From Paenibacillus sp. FSL H7-0331 (lineage in GTDB: Bacteria; Bacillota; Bacilli; Paenibacillales; NBRC-103111), in NCBI RefSeq assembly GCF_001956045.1, contig NZ_MRTH01000028.1, forward strand, positions 1 through 64,000: 64,000 nt of DNA, written 5' to 3'. Below are positions 8,713 to 18,567 of this stretch, in pieces; within the stretch, counting starts at the first letter, position 1; each line of letters starts with the position of its first letter. The translations under genes were made by a program, and so were the position numbers. Below the pieces are notes generated by a model. The model had not been told where the DNA came from and did no database searches. It saw only the letters and a program-made list of their open reading frames with translations.

Positions 8713-10608
8713 ATGCGAGAGCCAAATCATCTAAAACCTGCTAACCGTCTGGTAAAAACGGAACGCTTACCCATGAATAACAGCTGGAAGGGCGTTATCG
8801 GCTTACTGCTGTTAGCGGTTGTGCTCTTACTTATATTTTTGGCGCTCAAAATACCGAACAGGGTCCAGGCGGTCGGAATCGGAACGAAGCTTCCAGAGCA
8901 TCTTAATCTGACCTGGCAGCATGATCCCAAAACTACCCAAAGCTTTACTTGGCGTACGGCACAGGGACGGTTGGGAACAGTTGTCGAATATATGCAAACC
9001 TCCGATTATAGCGGCTTTCCTTCCCAAAGCGCTCAACACATTACAGGTACGGAGGTGCCGTTTCTCTCCGACGTGGGTGAAATGCTGATGCATGAGGCTG
9101 AGGCTGTTGATTTGCAGCCGGGTGTATCCTATACGTATCGTGTGGGAAGTGGTAAGGATGGGGAGTGGAGCGGTCCCTTTCAATTTGTAACGGCACCTGA
9201 GGAGCAGCAGCCATTTACTTTTTTATTTGTGTCTGATACACAGGCTGCGGCCGATCCAACGAGCGTTAGCGGTTATGGTGTTTGGGGCGAAATGCTGAAT
9301 AAGGCGCTCGACCAACAGCCAGATTCACGTTTCCTGCTGCTTTCCGGTGATATTGTCGATGTTGGTTACTCGCAGGCACATTGGGAACGCTGGTTTGAAG
9401 CGGCCAAAGATAAGCTGCCTGGACTCAATATGGTTCCAACACTTGGCAATCATGATGTGTTGAAAACCGGAACGAAAAATTTCCGTGCCCAGTTCCAACT
9501 ACCGCAAAATGGGCCTGCAGGGGAGAAGGAGCTGGCATACTCTTTTGATTACGGTTCTGTGCATTTGGCCGTGCTCAATAGTGAGGGTAATTTATCGGCG
9601 CAGGCTGCCTGGCTTCGCGAGGATATGTTGGCTAGTGAACTGCCATGGAAAATCGTTGCGTTCCATCGTTCGCCTTACCAGAGCCATGCCGCACGCGCCA
9701 GTCTTGATGTTAGAGATGCGTGGACACCGATCTTTGACGAAGCGGGTGTTGATCTCGTGCTAACAGGCCATGACCATGCCTATATGCGCAGCTGGCCTTT
9801 ATATAAAGGCCAGAATGTAGCAGAAGGCGAAGGCACTACCTATGTGATTGGAGGTACGGCTGGGCCCAAGTTTTATGATATGGGTGACTACCCATGGATG
9901 AAGGTTAAGTTTGATGATAACACACAAATTTTTTCGGCAGTCACGGTTGCCAAAGCAGATTTGACGTTCAAAGTGACAGCTCGCGATGGCAGCAGCGTAG
10001 ACTCGTTCACGATCCATAAGCCTGTTCCGGGACAGCGCTATGCGGATGTGACACCGTCTCACTGGGCCTACACTACGATTGACAACTTAAGTCGTGAGGG
10101 CATTGTGAATGGTGTGGAGCCGCTGCGCTTTCGGCCAAGCCAGGAAACGACTCGGGCGGAGTTTACCTCTATGCTAGCAAGGGCACTTCATTTGCCGGCT
10201 TCTCCTGCAGCTGCGCCCTTCAGCGATGTGTTGGAGAGCGATTGGTTTCAAGCTGTTGTGGCTTCAGCTGTGAAGGCTGGCCTGATACAGGGCAGCGATT
10301 CGAATCACTTTGCACCCAATGAACAGTTAACCCGTCAGGAGCTTGCGGTGCTGCTTGTACGCGTATATGATTCACAAGTACAGTCAGCAGTCCGTAACCG
10401 TTCTGGTACAACTATTCAGCAGCTATCATCATTTGCCGATCAGACCCAAGTCGCGGGCTGGGCTGCTTCTTCGATTGAAGCGGCACTTGAGCTAAAGTTG
10501 CTGTCAGGGCGTACGGAAAGTCTTTTTGCGCCTGCTGCATTTGCAACTCGTGCCGAAACCGCCCGTGCTTTGGAGAATTTGTTAAGTTTACTCCATCAAG
10601 GCAAATAA
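8713..10608 (+). CDS. Surface metallophosphoesterase with three SLH domains
   Basis: A 631-residue exported protein. It has an N-terminal hydrophobic segment (about residues 30-50), then a purple-acid-phosphatase-like fibronectin fold (about 60-165). The calcineurin-like phosphoesterase domain carries metal motifs VSDTQ, SGDIVDVG, LGNHDV and TGHDHAY. Three C-terminal SLH repeats begin at YADVTPSHWAY, FSDVLESDWF and FADQTQVAGW. SLH repeats bind pyruvylated wall polymer, so the enzyme is displayed on the cell surface. ATG 8713 is preferred over 8665 because a GGGGGG-rich ribosome-binding site sits six bases before it. Substrate is not evident; phosphomonoester scavenging is plausible. Confidence 0.88.
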   Translation: MREPNHLKPANRLVKTERLPMNNSWKGVIGLLLLAVVLLLIFLALKIPNRVQAVGIGTKLPEHLNLTWQHDPKTTQSFTWRTAQGRLGTVVEYMQTSDYSGFPSQSAQHITGTEVPFLSDVGEMLMHEAEAVDLQPGVSYTYRVGSGKDGEWSGPFQFVTAPEEQQPFTFLFVSDTQAAADPTSVSGYGVWGEMLNKALDQQPDSRFLLLSGDIVDVGYSQAHWERWFEAAKDKLPGLNMVPTLGNHDVLKTGTKNFRAQFQLPQNGPAGEKELAYSFDYGSVHLAVLNSEGNLSAQAAWLREDMLASELPWKIVAFHRSPYQSHAARASLDVRDAWTPIFDEAGVDLVLTGHDHAYMRSWPLYKGQNVAEGEGTTYVIGGTAGPKFYDMGDYPWMKVKFDDNTQIFSAVTVAKADLTFKVTARDGSSVDSFTIHKPVPGQRYADVTPSHWAYTTIDNLSREGIVNGVEPLRFRPSQETTRAEFTSMLARALHLPASPAAAPFSDVLESDWFQAVVASAVKAGLIQGSDSNHFAPNEQLTRQELAVLLVRVYDSQVQSAVRNRSGTTIQQLSSFADQTQVAGWAASSIEAALELKLLSGRTESLFAPAAFATRAETARALENLLSLLHQGK

Positions 10609-10635
10609 TCATTTAATCTTTAATGCCGCTGCATA

Positions 10636-10681
10636 TCAAAAGCCATCCCTTATCATCGCATATAGGGAATGGCTTTTGATT
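10636..10681. terminator. Shared terminator between convergent genes
   Basis: TCAAAAGCCAT (10636-10646) pairs with ATGGCTTTTGA (10669-10679), with inner CCCT/AGGG pairing. The flanks are T/A-rich on both strands, so it can end transcripts from either side. Confidence 0.7.
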
Positions 10682-10719
10682 GTTTACTACTATAAAAGAA
10701 TGACTAAAATCGTACCCAA

Positions 10720-11166
10720 TTACCAGATTCCTCGTGTTCTCGTACGCTCTGTTGTGTAGATACGCGTACGTTCTGCCACAGCAGTATCCTCTCGCCGCAG
10801 GCTTGTCCAATCCGTTTCCAGCCCATCCAGGTCAGCGTCATCATTCCATGCCATCACCATAATTTTACCTTTATCCAGCTCTTGCTCATATCGATCCGCC
10901 TCTTCCTTGGATAGTCCAAGGGAGTGCATCTTGACACGCAGCTGGTCACCTCGAGAACGGAATAGATTGGTAAACGTATTTGTAAGTCCTTGCTCATGCA
11001 TACCCAATTTATTGGTTGACATTAATTTACTAAGACCATCTGTCGTTCCATCATCATGGGCGATTACATAAATTTCCTCCAGTGTATAGCCTTCCCGTTG
11101 AAAAGCACGAATCTCCATAATCGCCTGCTCCTCGTGCGTCACCAATTTCACCTTGTTATTCATCAT
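10720..11166 (-). CDS. YflT-type general stress protein
   Basis: A 148-residue cytosolic protein resembling B. subtilis YflT (general stress protein 17M) in its N-terminal half: a KLVTHEEQAIMEIRAFQREGY opening region followed by EIYVIAHD. The C-terminus is Arg/Thr-rich and probably disordered. Function unknown; in Bacillus such genes belong to the sigma-B regulon. GGAG lies upstream of two consecutive ATGs; the second (11163) has better spacing. A sigma-B-like promoter (GTTTCA-N14-GGTTAA) is about 90 bases upstream. Divergent from the rsbY-like operon. Confidence 0.8.
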   Translation of the reverse strand: MMNNKVKLVTHEEQAIMEIRAFQREGYTLEEIYVIAHDDGTTDGLSKLMSTNKLGMHEQGLTNTFTNLFRSRGDQLRVKMHSLGLSKEEADRYEQELDKGKIMVMAWNDDADLDGLETDWTSLRREDTAVAERTRIYTTERTRTRGIW

Positions 11167-11255
11167 ATCGCTCCTTTCTTTTTTGTAAAGAAAACGGTTT
11201 CATGAAGTCTTTCATTCATTAATTTTTCCAGCGCTTGGATAAAATATAAGATTCA

Positions 11256-11281
11256 TTAACCTTATAAATGGTAATTGAAAC
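11256..11281 (-). promoter_or_regulatory. Candidate sigma-B-type promoter for the YflT gene
   Basis: On the minus strand GTTTCA (11276-11281) is followed after 14 bases by GGTTAA (11256-11261). It resembles the stronger promoters before rsbV and glsB but has one deviation in the -10 element. Confidence 0.45.
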
Positions 11282-11290
11282 AAGCAACGT

Positions 11291-11316
11291 GATTCAATGC
11301 ACCGACACAAGGTTAC
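11291..11316 (+). promoter_or_regulatory. Weak sigma-B-like promoter candidate for the rsbY operon
   Basis: GATTCA (11291-11296), 14 bases, then GGTTAC (11311-11316), back to back with the YflT promoter candidate. The match is poor at the end of the -10 element, so it is tentative. Confidence 0.3.
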
Positions 11317-11386
11317 ATACATAGTAGAACTAAGTTATACTTAAAAGAGAATTAATTACGTAACTCAACTAATAAGGGGACCCACT

Positions 11387-12526
11387 ATGAGCATCGCAAT
11401 TGTAGACGATAACCCGGTTAACCTAATGGTAATCGAGAAAATATTAAAGAGTGCGGGATACGAGCATTTCATTAAGATGGAGTCGGCAATAGAACTGCTG
11501 GCGTTATTGAATGCGGAATCAGATGGCCAGCCCAAGGTTTCTATTGATTTGATATTACTGGATATGATGATGCCCGAAATGGATGGACTTGAGGCCTGCC
11601 GGCGCATACAGAAGCAGGAAAGCTTACGGGATATACCGATCATCATTGTTACGGCAGTTGGTGATTCGAACCTGCTTGCTGATGTTCTGGAAGCCGGAGC
11701 GATTGATTACATTATGAAGCCTATCAACAAGGTGGAGCTGATTGCACGAATTCGGGTCGCCCTGCGCCTAAAGTTTGAAAAGGACTGGCACAAAGAAAAT
11801 GAGGCACGTATTCGCAGTGAGCTGGATTTGGCGAAGCAGGTACAGAGTAGTGTTCTGAGTCAGCCGATTCATCGAGATGAGCTGAGCATATCCGCATCGT
11901 ATCATCCTTCATTTGAGCTGGCTGGGGATCTGTATTCCTGGTATCGGTTGGATGATCATCGCTATGGCATCATATTGCTGGATATGATGGGCCACGGAAT
12001 TTCCTCTTCACTCGTATGTATGTTTATTTCCTCGGTTATGCAGGACACGATTACCCGCTTTGTAGCTCCTGAGATGGTTATTGCCGAATTAAACCGGTAT
12101 ATGAGTCAGCTGAATAAGAAAAATTCGTCGGTCAGCTATTACTTTACAGCGATTTATTTGGTGATCGATACCCATAACAAAACCATTGAGTATGTGAATG
12201 CCGGACACCCCCCTGCCTTGCTGTTTGAACGGGACAAACCTCCTGTTCAGCTCAATAAGGGCAGCTTTGCGGTCGGATTTTTTGAGCAAATGGACATTCA
12301 AAAGGGTGTGCTCTCTTACGATAATGAAATCGAACTGTTTCTGTTTACGGACGGGCTACTGGAGGCGCTGGAAGAAGACGGTATTGATGAAATTGAGAAG
12401 CTGACGGAAGGGTTGAAGGCCTGCTCGGGACAGGATTTGGCTTGTATCGTTGACGAGCTGCTGCCGCTGGAAATTCGCGATCAGCAGGAAGATGATATTT
12501 GCATGGTGCTGGTCTGCGCGAGATAG
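11387..12526 (+). CDS. rsbY: Response regulator-PP2C phosphatase, RsbY-like
   Basis: A 379-residue protein. The N-terminal receiver (IAIVDDNP, phospho-acceptor D59 in LLDMMMPEMDG, K in MKPIN) is linked by a short coiled segment to a SpoIIE/RsbU-type PP2C domain. Metal aspartates are visible in AGDLYSW, LLDMMGHG and FTDGLLEAL, with a final DD near the C-terminus. RsbY and RsbU/RsbP proteins dephosphorylate RsbV, freeing sigma-B from RsbW. This is the only PP2C in the window, and rsbV-rsbW-sigB lie 9 kb away. Followed by a hybrid kinase and CheR-type methyltransferase, the layout matches the RsbY/RsbK/RsbM branch of B. cereus. The symbol is by architecture and context. Confidence 0.82.
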   Translation: MSIAIVDDNPVNLMVIEKILKSAGYEHFIKMESAIELLALLNAESDGQPKVSIDLILLDMMMPEMDGLEACRRIQKQESLRDIPIIIVTAVGDSNLLADVLEAGAIDYIMKPINKVELIARIRVALRLKFEKDWHKENEARIRSELDLAKQVQSSVLSQPIHRDELSISASYHPSFELAGDLYSWYRLDDHRYGIILLDMMGHGISSSLVCMFISSVMQDTITRFVAPEMVIAELNRYMSQLNKKNSSVSYYFTAIYLVIDTHNKTIEYVNAGHPPALLFERDKPPVQLNKGSFAVGFFEQMDIQKGVLSYDNEIELFLFTDGLLEALEEDGIDEIEKLTEGLKACSGQDLACIVDELLPLEIRDQQEDDICMVLVCAR

Positions 12527-12567
12527 CCGGTGTGTCGATCAGGTTAGCAGGAAGAAAGGTGAAGCGC

Positions 12568-15500
12568 ATGATGAAAATAAAAACAAAGCTATTTCTTGGC
12601 TTTGGCATATTGATGCTCCTGATGTTTGCTTTGGCGGGAATCGGGATTAACCGGTTAACTACGCTGGATAAGAGCATGAATGAAATATTCAGTAACCGTT
12701 ATGCGAAGGTGCAAATCGCATCCACGCTGCGTAATGATACCGCTGAGCTTGCTAAGTATGTGGCCAATTTGCTTTTGAATGAGGATACGGGCTCCAACGC
12801 CAAAATACTTGAAGCGATTCGTACCTCTACGCAAAAGGTGAACAATTCGATGGAGCAGATCCAGAATTTGTTTAAGGGACCGAACGAACAGCAACTGGCA
12901 ATGGATATGATGAAGAAAGGCAAGCAGTTCCTGGATTACAAAAATGATATCGTCAATTTAGCCCGAGCCAATAAAAAAGAGCAAGCCAATAGCTTACGAT
13001 CTGAAGACGGTTTGACCTATCAGAAGGAGTTTCTGGATAGTATCGCGGCAGCGAGTTTGTATCAGAATGATGCCTTGATTCAAGCTATGGAAAGCGCTCA
13101 GGAGGAAAGTCGTAAAACCTACATGTACACAGGAATGCTAACGATAGTTAGTTTGCTGTTAAGTGTCGCTATTATGTTCTGGATCGTTCTGGGGATAACC
13201 CGTGGCCTTGGCATGCTGTCAGGTATTATTTCTAACTTTGGCAATGGGGGAGGAAGCTCAGGCTCGTATCGGGTAGCGGTAAAAACCACGGACGAGTTCG
13301 GAGAAATTGCTCATATTTTCAATACTATCACGGATGATCTGGAAGGCACGACTCACAATGAGCGTACACTGAGCAAGCTTAACGCGGACCGCGCTTGGCT
13401 TCAAACCAATATCGCTGAGGTATCTACCCAATTACAGGATACACAACGGCTGGAGGAGGCATCGGAGAAGTTCATCGATGCTTTATGTCGTATTATTGGA
13501 GCTCAGAGCGGGGCGATATACATTGTGGAGCAGGAGGGCAGTGAGCGTAATATTGTTTTAAAAGGTACGTATGCCATGCCTGAGCACCCTACTGTAAAGC
13601 ACGTTCAACCTGGACAAGGTTTGATCGGACAAGCGGTTAAGAACGGTCAATCGATAACAATAAGCGATGTGCCCCCGGATTATATTAAAATATCGGCTGC
13701 CTTTGGTACCATTCCTACCGTTTCACTGGCCGTTCGGCCAGTTACTCATACCGATCAGGTGATTGCCGTCTATGAAATCGCTGCTGTCAAACCATGGAGC
13801 GAGCTTGAACTGCAGCTGCTGGACCATCTGAACGAGATTATAGCCATTACGTTTCATCGAATTAAAGGACAGCTTCGAGTGGAGGAGCTTCTGCGAATTT
13901 CGCAAATGCTGACAGACGAGCTGCAAAATCAATCCATGGAGCTGCTTACTCAACAGGAGGAGCTGCAAGCTTCCAACTGTAAGCTGGAGCAGCAGACGGA
14001 AGCGCTGCAGATGTCCGAAAAGCAGCTGCAGCAGCAGCAGCGGGATCTGGAGCACAGCAATGATGAGCTTAGGAAGAAAACGGGACTGTTGGAGGAACAA
14101 ATACAGGAAACCGAGGAAATAAACCGCCAGATTGAACATGCCCGGGATACGTTGGAAAAGCAGGCACGAGAGCTGGCATTTGCCTCCAAGTATAAGTCGG
14201 AATTTATGGCCAATATGTCACACGAGCTCCGTACGCCGCTGAATAGCTTGCTTATTTTATCTCAGCTGTTAAAAGAGAATAAGGAAGGCAATTTGACCAA
14301 CAGGCAAGTCGAGTATGCTGAGACCATCCTTTCTTCTGGAACAGACTTGCTAAGGTTGATTGATGATGTACTGGATTTAGCCAAGGTAGAATCAGGACGA
14401 ATGGATATTCAGTACGATAATATACTCGTATGTGATGTAAAGGAATCATTAATGAAAGCCTTCATGCCCATATCGAGAAAGAAAAATGTGAAATTTCAGT
14501 TTGAAGTGGATAAGCACACACCTAAGCATATGTTTACGGACAGTATGCGATTGCTGCAAATTTTGAAAAACCTGCTGTCCAACGCGTTTAAATTTACGAA
14601 TGAGGGCAGCGTTTCTGTTCATATAGCACCTGTAGAAAAGGATCCTTCGATATTAGCCTTTTCGGTAACCGATACGGGGATTGGCATCCCTTCTGAGAAA
14701 AGCCGCATGATCTTTGAAGCCTTTCAGCAAGCGGATGGCACCACAAGTCGGAAGTATGGCGGCACCGGATTGGGCCTCTCGATCAGTAAGCAGCTGGCCA
14801 ATCTGCTTGGTGGGACAATCGAATTGGATAGTACGGAAGGACAAGGCAGCGTGTTCACCTTGTACGTACCTCATCATGCGATACCAAGCGACGAGATCGG
14901 GAATCGAGAAATAGCTGCTGCTGCCGAATTGGAAGCATTTTTTACTGAACCGCGACAAGCGGCTTCTCCTGATCCCGTTATTGCTTTAACCCTGCCTCTG
15001 CCTGCTCAAGAGCAGCTGACATCACATAAGGAACAGCTGGCTCAGACAACCGATCCGCTGTTACTGGATGACCGGGACTCCATTGGAGGAGATGACCGTG
15101 TATTGCTGCTCGTGGAGGATGACGTCCATTTTGTCAGTATACTGGCTGATATGGCTCGTGAGCGCAGCTTCAAAGTATTGATAGCTCTGGACGGGGAATC
15201 CGGACTTCGCTTGGCAAAGCAGTACAAGCCTGATGCGATTCTGCTCGATATCCAGCTGCCAATCATAGACGGCTGGTCGATTCTCGTACAGCTAAAGAAC
15301 GATACGGAAATGCGTCATATTCCGGTTCATGTGATTTCAGTCGTCGATGAGGTCCAGCAGGGGCTTGCTATGGGGGCGATTGCCTATTTGCAGAAGCCTT
15401 CCGGCAAGGATCGTCTGGAGGAAGCTTTTGCCCAGATTGAAGCTTTTCTGGAGAAAGGACCGCGCAAGCTGCTCATTGTCAGCAAGGATTCCGTTCAACG

Positions 15501-16266
15501 GCATAATATGATGGAACTTATCGGTCACGATGACGTACATATTGTGGCAGCAGACGGGGGTCAGGAGGCTTGGCAATGTCTGCAGCGGGAGTCTTTTGAT
15601 TGCATGGTTATTGATATGGGTCCTGACGATTTAAAAGAATTTGAGCTGCTCGATCAAATTAAATCGGCCGCTGAGCTGCGTGGACTACCTATTGTGATTT
15701 ATACACACCAGGTATGGGAGCAAAAGGAGAAGCTAAGGTTGAAAAAATACGCGGAATCGATCATCATAAAAGATGTGAGGTCGCCTGAACGATTATTGGA
15801 TGAAACCTCGCTTTTCTTACATCGGGTTGAGGATAATCTTCCTGAGGAGAAAAGGCAGATTCTGCGCAAGCTGCACAGCAAGGAAGAGATGTTTACAGGC
15901 AAAAAAGTGCTGCTGGTTGATGATGATATCCGCAATGTGTTTGCACTCTCCAATTTGCTGGAGGGCTTTGACATGATCGTTAATTTTGCGGAAACCGGTA
16001 AGCAAGCCCTGGAACGGCTGCGTACAGATTCGGATTATGACATCGTGCTGATGGATATTATGATGCCGGAAATGGACGGTTATGAGGCGATGCGCCAAAT
16101 TCGTAAACAACCGGGCTTTGAACAGCTGCCAATCATTGCTTTGACCGCAAAGGCGATGAAGGATGATCGTGAAAAATGTATTCAGGCCGGTGCCTCCGAT
16201 TATATTACGAAACCGATTCATACGGAGCAGCTGCTCTCGTTAATTCGTGTTTGGTTATGCCAATAA
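12568..16266 (+). CDS. rsbK: Large hybrid sensor kinase with three receiver domains, RsbK-like
   Basis: A 1232-residue membrane kinase. Order: TM1 (about 8-26), extracellular helical domain like a four-helix-bundle sensor (27-187), TM2 (about 190-210), HAMP-like region (211-275), GAF (about 295-430), Gln-rich coiled coil (435-540), HisKA with H552 in MSHELRTPLN, HATPase with SNAFKFT and GGTGLGLSIS. Three receivers follow: REC1 with D894, REC2 degenerate but keeping D1016, and REC3 with D1163. ATG 12568 follows AAGGTGA. In B. cereus, RsbK phosphorylates RsbY and is methylated by RsbM; this gene sits between the matching partners. Two extra receivers compared with a simple hybrid kinase suggest added regulation. 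Confidence 0.82.
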   Translation: MMKIKTKLFLGFGILMLLMFALAGIGINRLTTLDKSMNEIFSNRYAKVQIASTLRNDTAELAKYVANLLLNEDTGSNAKILEAIRTSTQKVNNSMEQIQNLFKGPNEQQLAMDMMKKGKQFLDYKNDIVNLARANKKEQANSLRSEDGLTYQKEFLDSIAAASLYQNDALIQAMESAQEESRKTYMYTGMLTIVSLLLSVAIMFWIVLGITRGLGMLSGIISNFGNGGGSSGSYRVAVKTTDEFGEIAHIFNTITDDLEGTTHNERTLSKLNADRAWLQTNIAEVSTQLQDTQRLEEASEKFIDALCRIIGAQSGAIYIVEQEGSERNIVLKGTYAMPEHPTVKHVQPGQGLIGQAVKNGQSITISDVPPDYIKISAAFGTIPTVSLAVRPVTHTDQVIAVYEIAAVKPWSELELQLLDHLNEIIAITFHRIKGQLRVEELLRISQMLTDELQNQSMELLTQQEELQASNCKLEQQTEALQMSEKQLQQQQRDLEHSNDELRKKTGLLEEQIQETEEINRQIEHARDTLEKQARELAFASKYKSEFMANMSHELRTPLNSLLILSQLLKENKEGNLTNRQVEYAETILSSGTDLLRLIDDVLDLAKVESGRMDIQYDNILVCDVKESLMKAFMPISRKKNVKFQFEVDKHTPKHMFTDSMRLLQILKNLLSNAFKFTNEGSVSVHIAPVEKDPSILAFSVTDTGIGIPSEKSRMIFEAFQQADGTTSRKYGGTGLGLSISKQLANLLGGTIELDSTEGQGSVFTLYVPHHAIPSDEIGNREIAAAAELEAFFTEPRQAASPDPVIALTLPLPAQEQLTSHKEQLAQTTDPLLLDDRDSIGGDDRVLLLVEDDVHFVSILADMARERSFKVLIALDGESGLRLAKQYKPDAILLDIQLPIIDGWSILVQLKNDTEMRHIPVHVISVVDEVQQGLAMGAIAYLQKPSGKDRLEEAFAQIEAFLEKGPRKLLIVSKDSVQRHNMMELIGHDDVHIVAADGGQEAWQCLQRESFDCMVIDMGPDDLKEFELLDQIKSAAELRGLPIVIYTHQVWEQKEKLRLKKYAESIIIKDVRSPERLLDETSLFLHRVEDNLPEEKRQILRKLHSKEEMFTGKKVLLVDDDIRNVFALSNLLEGFDMIVNFAETGKQALERLRTDSDYDIVLMDIMMPEMDGYEAMRQIRKQPGFEQLPIIALTAKAMKDDREKCIQAGASDYITKPIHTEQLLSLIRVWLCQ

Positions 16267-16314
16267 GATCAATTAGCAGTTCACCATAGAAGAACGTACA
16301 GAGGAAAGGGGACA

Positions 16315-17193
16315 ATGCCATTGGACAAATCAAAACAGCCATCTGGAATACTGGAGCAGCTGCGCGGGTTTTCGGATGAGGAACGGGAGAAGGTAGAAAT
16401 ACAGCTGCTGCTCGAAGGCATGTTTCGATTATACGGCTACGATTTTCGCAATTACTCCTATCCTTCGCTTCGACGCCGAATATGGAACCGAGTCTATGCG
16501 GAACGTCTGCAGTCAGTATCCGAGCTTCAGGCCAAGGTACTCCATGATCATGAAAGTATGAAAAGATTAGTATCGGAGTTAGTCATCCATGTAACGGAAA
16601 TGTTTCGCGATCCCCGTATGTTTGCTTATTTTCGAAAGCATGTCGTTCCGATTCTGCGTAATCTGCCGTCGATACGCATCTGGCACGCCGGTTGTTCTTC
16701 GGGAGAAGAAGTGTATTCCATGGCGATCCTTTTACATGAAGAAGGGTTATACGATCGTACGACCCTATATGCAACCGATATGAGCGAGGATGTATTGGAA
16801 TATGCGCAAGCGGGGACGTACCCCCTCAATAAAATGAGGGAGTATACGAAGAACTATATTATAGCTGGTGGCAAAAATGAGTTTTCCAAATATTACTCAA
16901 CCAGCGACAATGCTGCAACCTTTCATTCCGTACTCAGCAATAATATCGTGTTTGCCCAGCATAATCTCGTAACTGACCGTTCATTTAATGAATTCCACGT
17001 GATTCTTTGCCGTAACGTCATGATCTATTTTAATGCTGACCTGCAGACAAGGGTTCATGAGCTTATTTACGAAAGCCTGTGTAAGTCGGGATTTCTTGTA
17101 CTGGGTGACAAAGAGACGATTACCTTTACCAAATATTCAGATTGTTATGAGCTGGTGAACCCGCAGGAAAAGCTGTATTGCAAACGGAAATGA
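16315..17193 (+). CDS. rsbM: CheR-type protein methyltransferase, RsbM-like
   Basis: A 292-residue protein. A helical N-terminal domain (about 25-95) is followed by a SAM-binding methyltransferase domain with [16 protein letters not shown] (motif I) and [10 protein letters not shown]. CheR enzymes methylate receptor glutamates. There is no CheB esterase, MCP receptor or CheA here. The gene directly follows the hybrid kinase, so by analogy with B. cereus RsbM its likely substrate is that kinase, modulating sigma-B activation. GGAAAGGGG lies upstream of the start. Chemotaxis is the alternative but lacks support from the neighbours. Confidence 0.8.
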   Translation: MPLDKSKQPSGILEQLRGFSDEEREKVEIQLLLEGMFRLYGYDFRNYSYPSLRRRIWNRVYAERLQSVSELQAKVLHDHESMKRLVSELVIHVTEMFRDPRMFAYFRKHVVPILRNLPSIRIWHAGCSSGEEVYSMAILLHEEGLYDRTTLYATDMSEDVLEYAQAGTYPLNKMREYTKNYIIAGGKNEFSKYYSTSDNAATFHSVLSNNIVFAQHNLVTDRSFNEFHVILCRNVMIYFNADLQTRVHELIYESLCKSGFLVLGDKETITFTKYSDCYELVNPQEKLYCKRK

Positions 17194-17228
17194 ACGGACA
17201 GCAGACTCAAAAGAATGGAGCAGCGACT

Positions 17229-18416
17229 ATGATAGAGCCGATTCGTATTTTGCTGGTAGACGACCAGATGGAAAATTTACTGGCTTTGGAAGCGGTGCTG
17301 GGAGACCAGCAATATCTTTTGGTCAAAGCGAACTCGGGGGAGGCGGCGCTTCGTTGTCTGCTTTCTGATGACTTTGCTGTCATCGTTCTGGATGTGCAAA
17401 TGCCGGGAATGGACGGGTTTGAAACCGCGCAATGGATTAAATCCCGCGAAAGGACCAAGGATATTCCGATCATCTTTGTAACAGCCGCTTACGGGGAGCG
17501 TGACCAGTCCTTCACCGCCTATTCGGTGGGAGCGATTGACTACATGGTAAAGCCCGTGATTCCTCACGTGCTGAGGTCTAAAATCGCCGGTTTTGTCCAT
17601 ATTTATTTGACGCAGCTGAAGCTGCAGCAGCAGACAGCGCTCTTAAATGAGCGCAATGAGGAGTTGGAGCTTGCCAAAGAAGCCGCGGAGCAGGCCGTGC
17701 GGGCTAAATCTGAATTCCTGGCTGTGATGAGCCATGAAATTCGGACTCCTTTGAATGGTGTTTTGGCGATGGCCGATCTGTTAATGGATACAGAGCTAAG
17801 TACAGAGCAGTTGGAGCTTGCCGAGACGATCCGTAAGAGCGGTGCCTCCCTGCTGGCTATTCTCAATGATATATTGGATCTCTCGAAGATTGAATCCGGC
17901 AAGATGGAAAAAAGCGAGGAGCTGTTCCATCTGCGTTCGAGCTTACAGGAAGTGTTTGATTTATTTCAGCTGGATGGACGTAAAAAGTCTTTTGACATGG
18001 CATTTGAAGTGGATCCTTTGCTGCCGGAGTATCTCATTGGTGACGAAGCCAGATTAAAACAAATATTAATGAATTTAATCGGGAATGCTGTGAAGTTTAC
18101 CAAAGAGGGCGGTGTATATCTGAGTGTGGCCGTGCTCAAAACTTACGATGAGGAAATCGAGCTGGAATTTTGCGTAAAGGATACAGGTGTCGGCATACCC
18201 GAAGGAAAAAGAAACGAGCTGTTTCGTCCATTCTCACAGCTTGACTCCTCGACGACGAGAAAGTATGGAGGAACCGGGCTTGGATTAGCCATTTGCAAAA
18301 ACCTGGCCGAATTGCTAGGTGGAACGATTCGCCTGGATCCGGACTACACTAATGGAGCATTATTCATATTTACGATACGTGCCAAGGTAGGCGGAGTGGA
18401 CAATTTAACTGGATAA
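17229..18416 (+). CDS. REC-histidine kinase (response regulator fused to kinase)
   Basis: A 395-residue soluble protein in reversed hybrid order. An N-terminal receiver (IRILLVDDQ, phospho-acceptor in [11 protein letters not shown] in MVKPV) leads by a coiled coil to HisKA ([11 protein letters not shown]) and HATPase ([17 protein letters not shown]). It lacks a sensor domain, so it probably takes phosphate or contacts from another kinase, such as the hybrid kinase two genes upstream. ATG 17229 is preferred: GGAG is eight bases upstream and the product then starts at the receiver. ATG 17190 overlaps the CheR stop (ATGA) and is also possible. Last gene of the operon. Confidence 0.85.
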   Translation: MIEPIRILLVDDQMENLLALEAVLGDQQYLLVKANSGEAALRCLLSDDFAVIVLDVQMPGMDGFETAQWIKSRERTKDIPIIFVTAAYGERDQSFTAYSVGAIDYMVKPVIPHVLRSKIAGFVHIYLTQLKLQQQTALLNERNEELELAKEAAEQAVRAKSEFLAVMSHEIRTPLNGVLAMADLLMDTELSTEQLELAETIRKSGASLLAILNDILDLSKIESGKMEKSEELFHLRSSLQEVFDLFQLDGRKKSFDMAFEVDPLLPEYLIGDEARLKQILMNLIGNAVKFTKEGGVYLSVAVLKTYDEEIELEFCVKDTGVGIPEGKRNELFRPFSQLDSSTTRKYGGTGLGLAICKNLAELLGGTIRLDPDYTNGALFIFTIRAKVGGVDNLTG

Positions 18417-18427
18417 GCAAAATAAGG

Positions 18428-18469
18428 AAGCAGCAGCTTGGCCATTATGGCAGGGCTGCTTTTTTTTGC
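18428..18469 (+). terminator. Terminator of the rsbY-rsbK-rsbM-kinase operon
   Basis: AAGCAGC (18428-18434) and the complementary GCTGCTT (18455-18461) form a stem followed by a run of T. Confidence 0.8.
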
Positions 18470-18567
18470 TTCTGAACCCAATGTTTCAATGATTTCCTCA
18501 TCGTTTAATAGAGATTAGGAGATCATAAGGGGAAAGATGAAACTAATGAAGGGTCTGGTGATAAGGA

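Noticed and set aside
16315..17193. Chemotaxis operon based on the CheR domain
   Set aside because: No CheB, CheA, CheD or receptor nearby; the neighbours are a PP2C response regulator and a hybrid kinase, which fits RsbM better.
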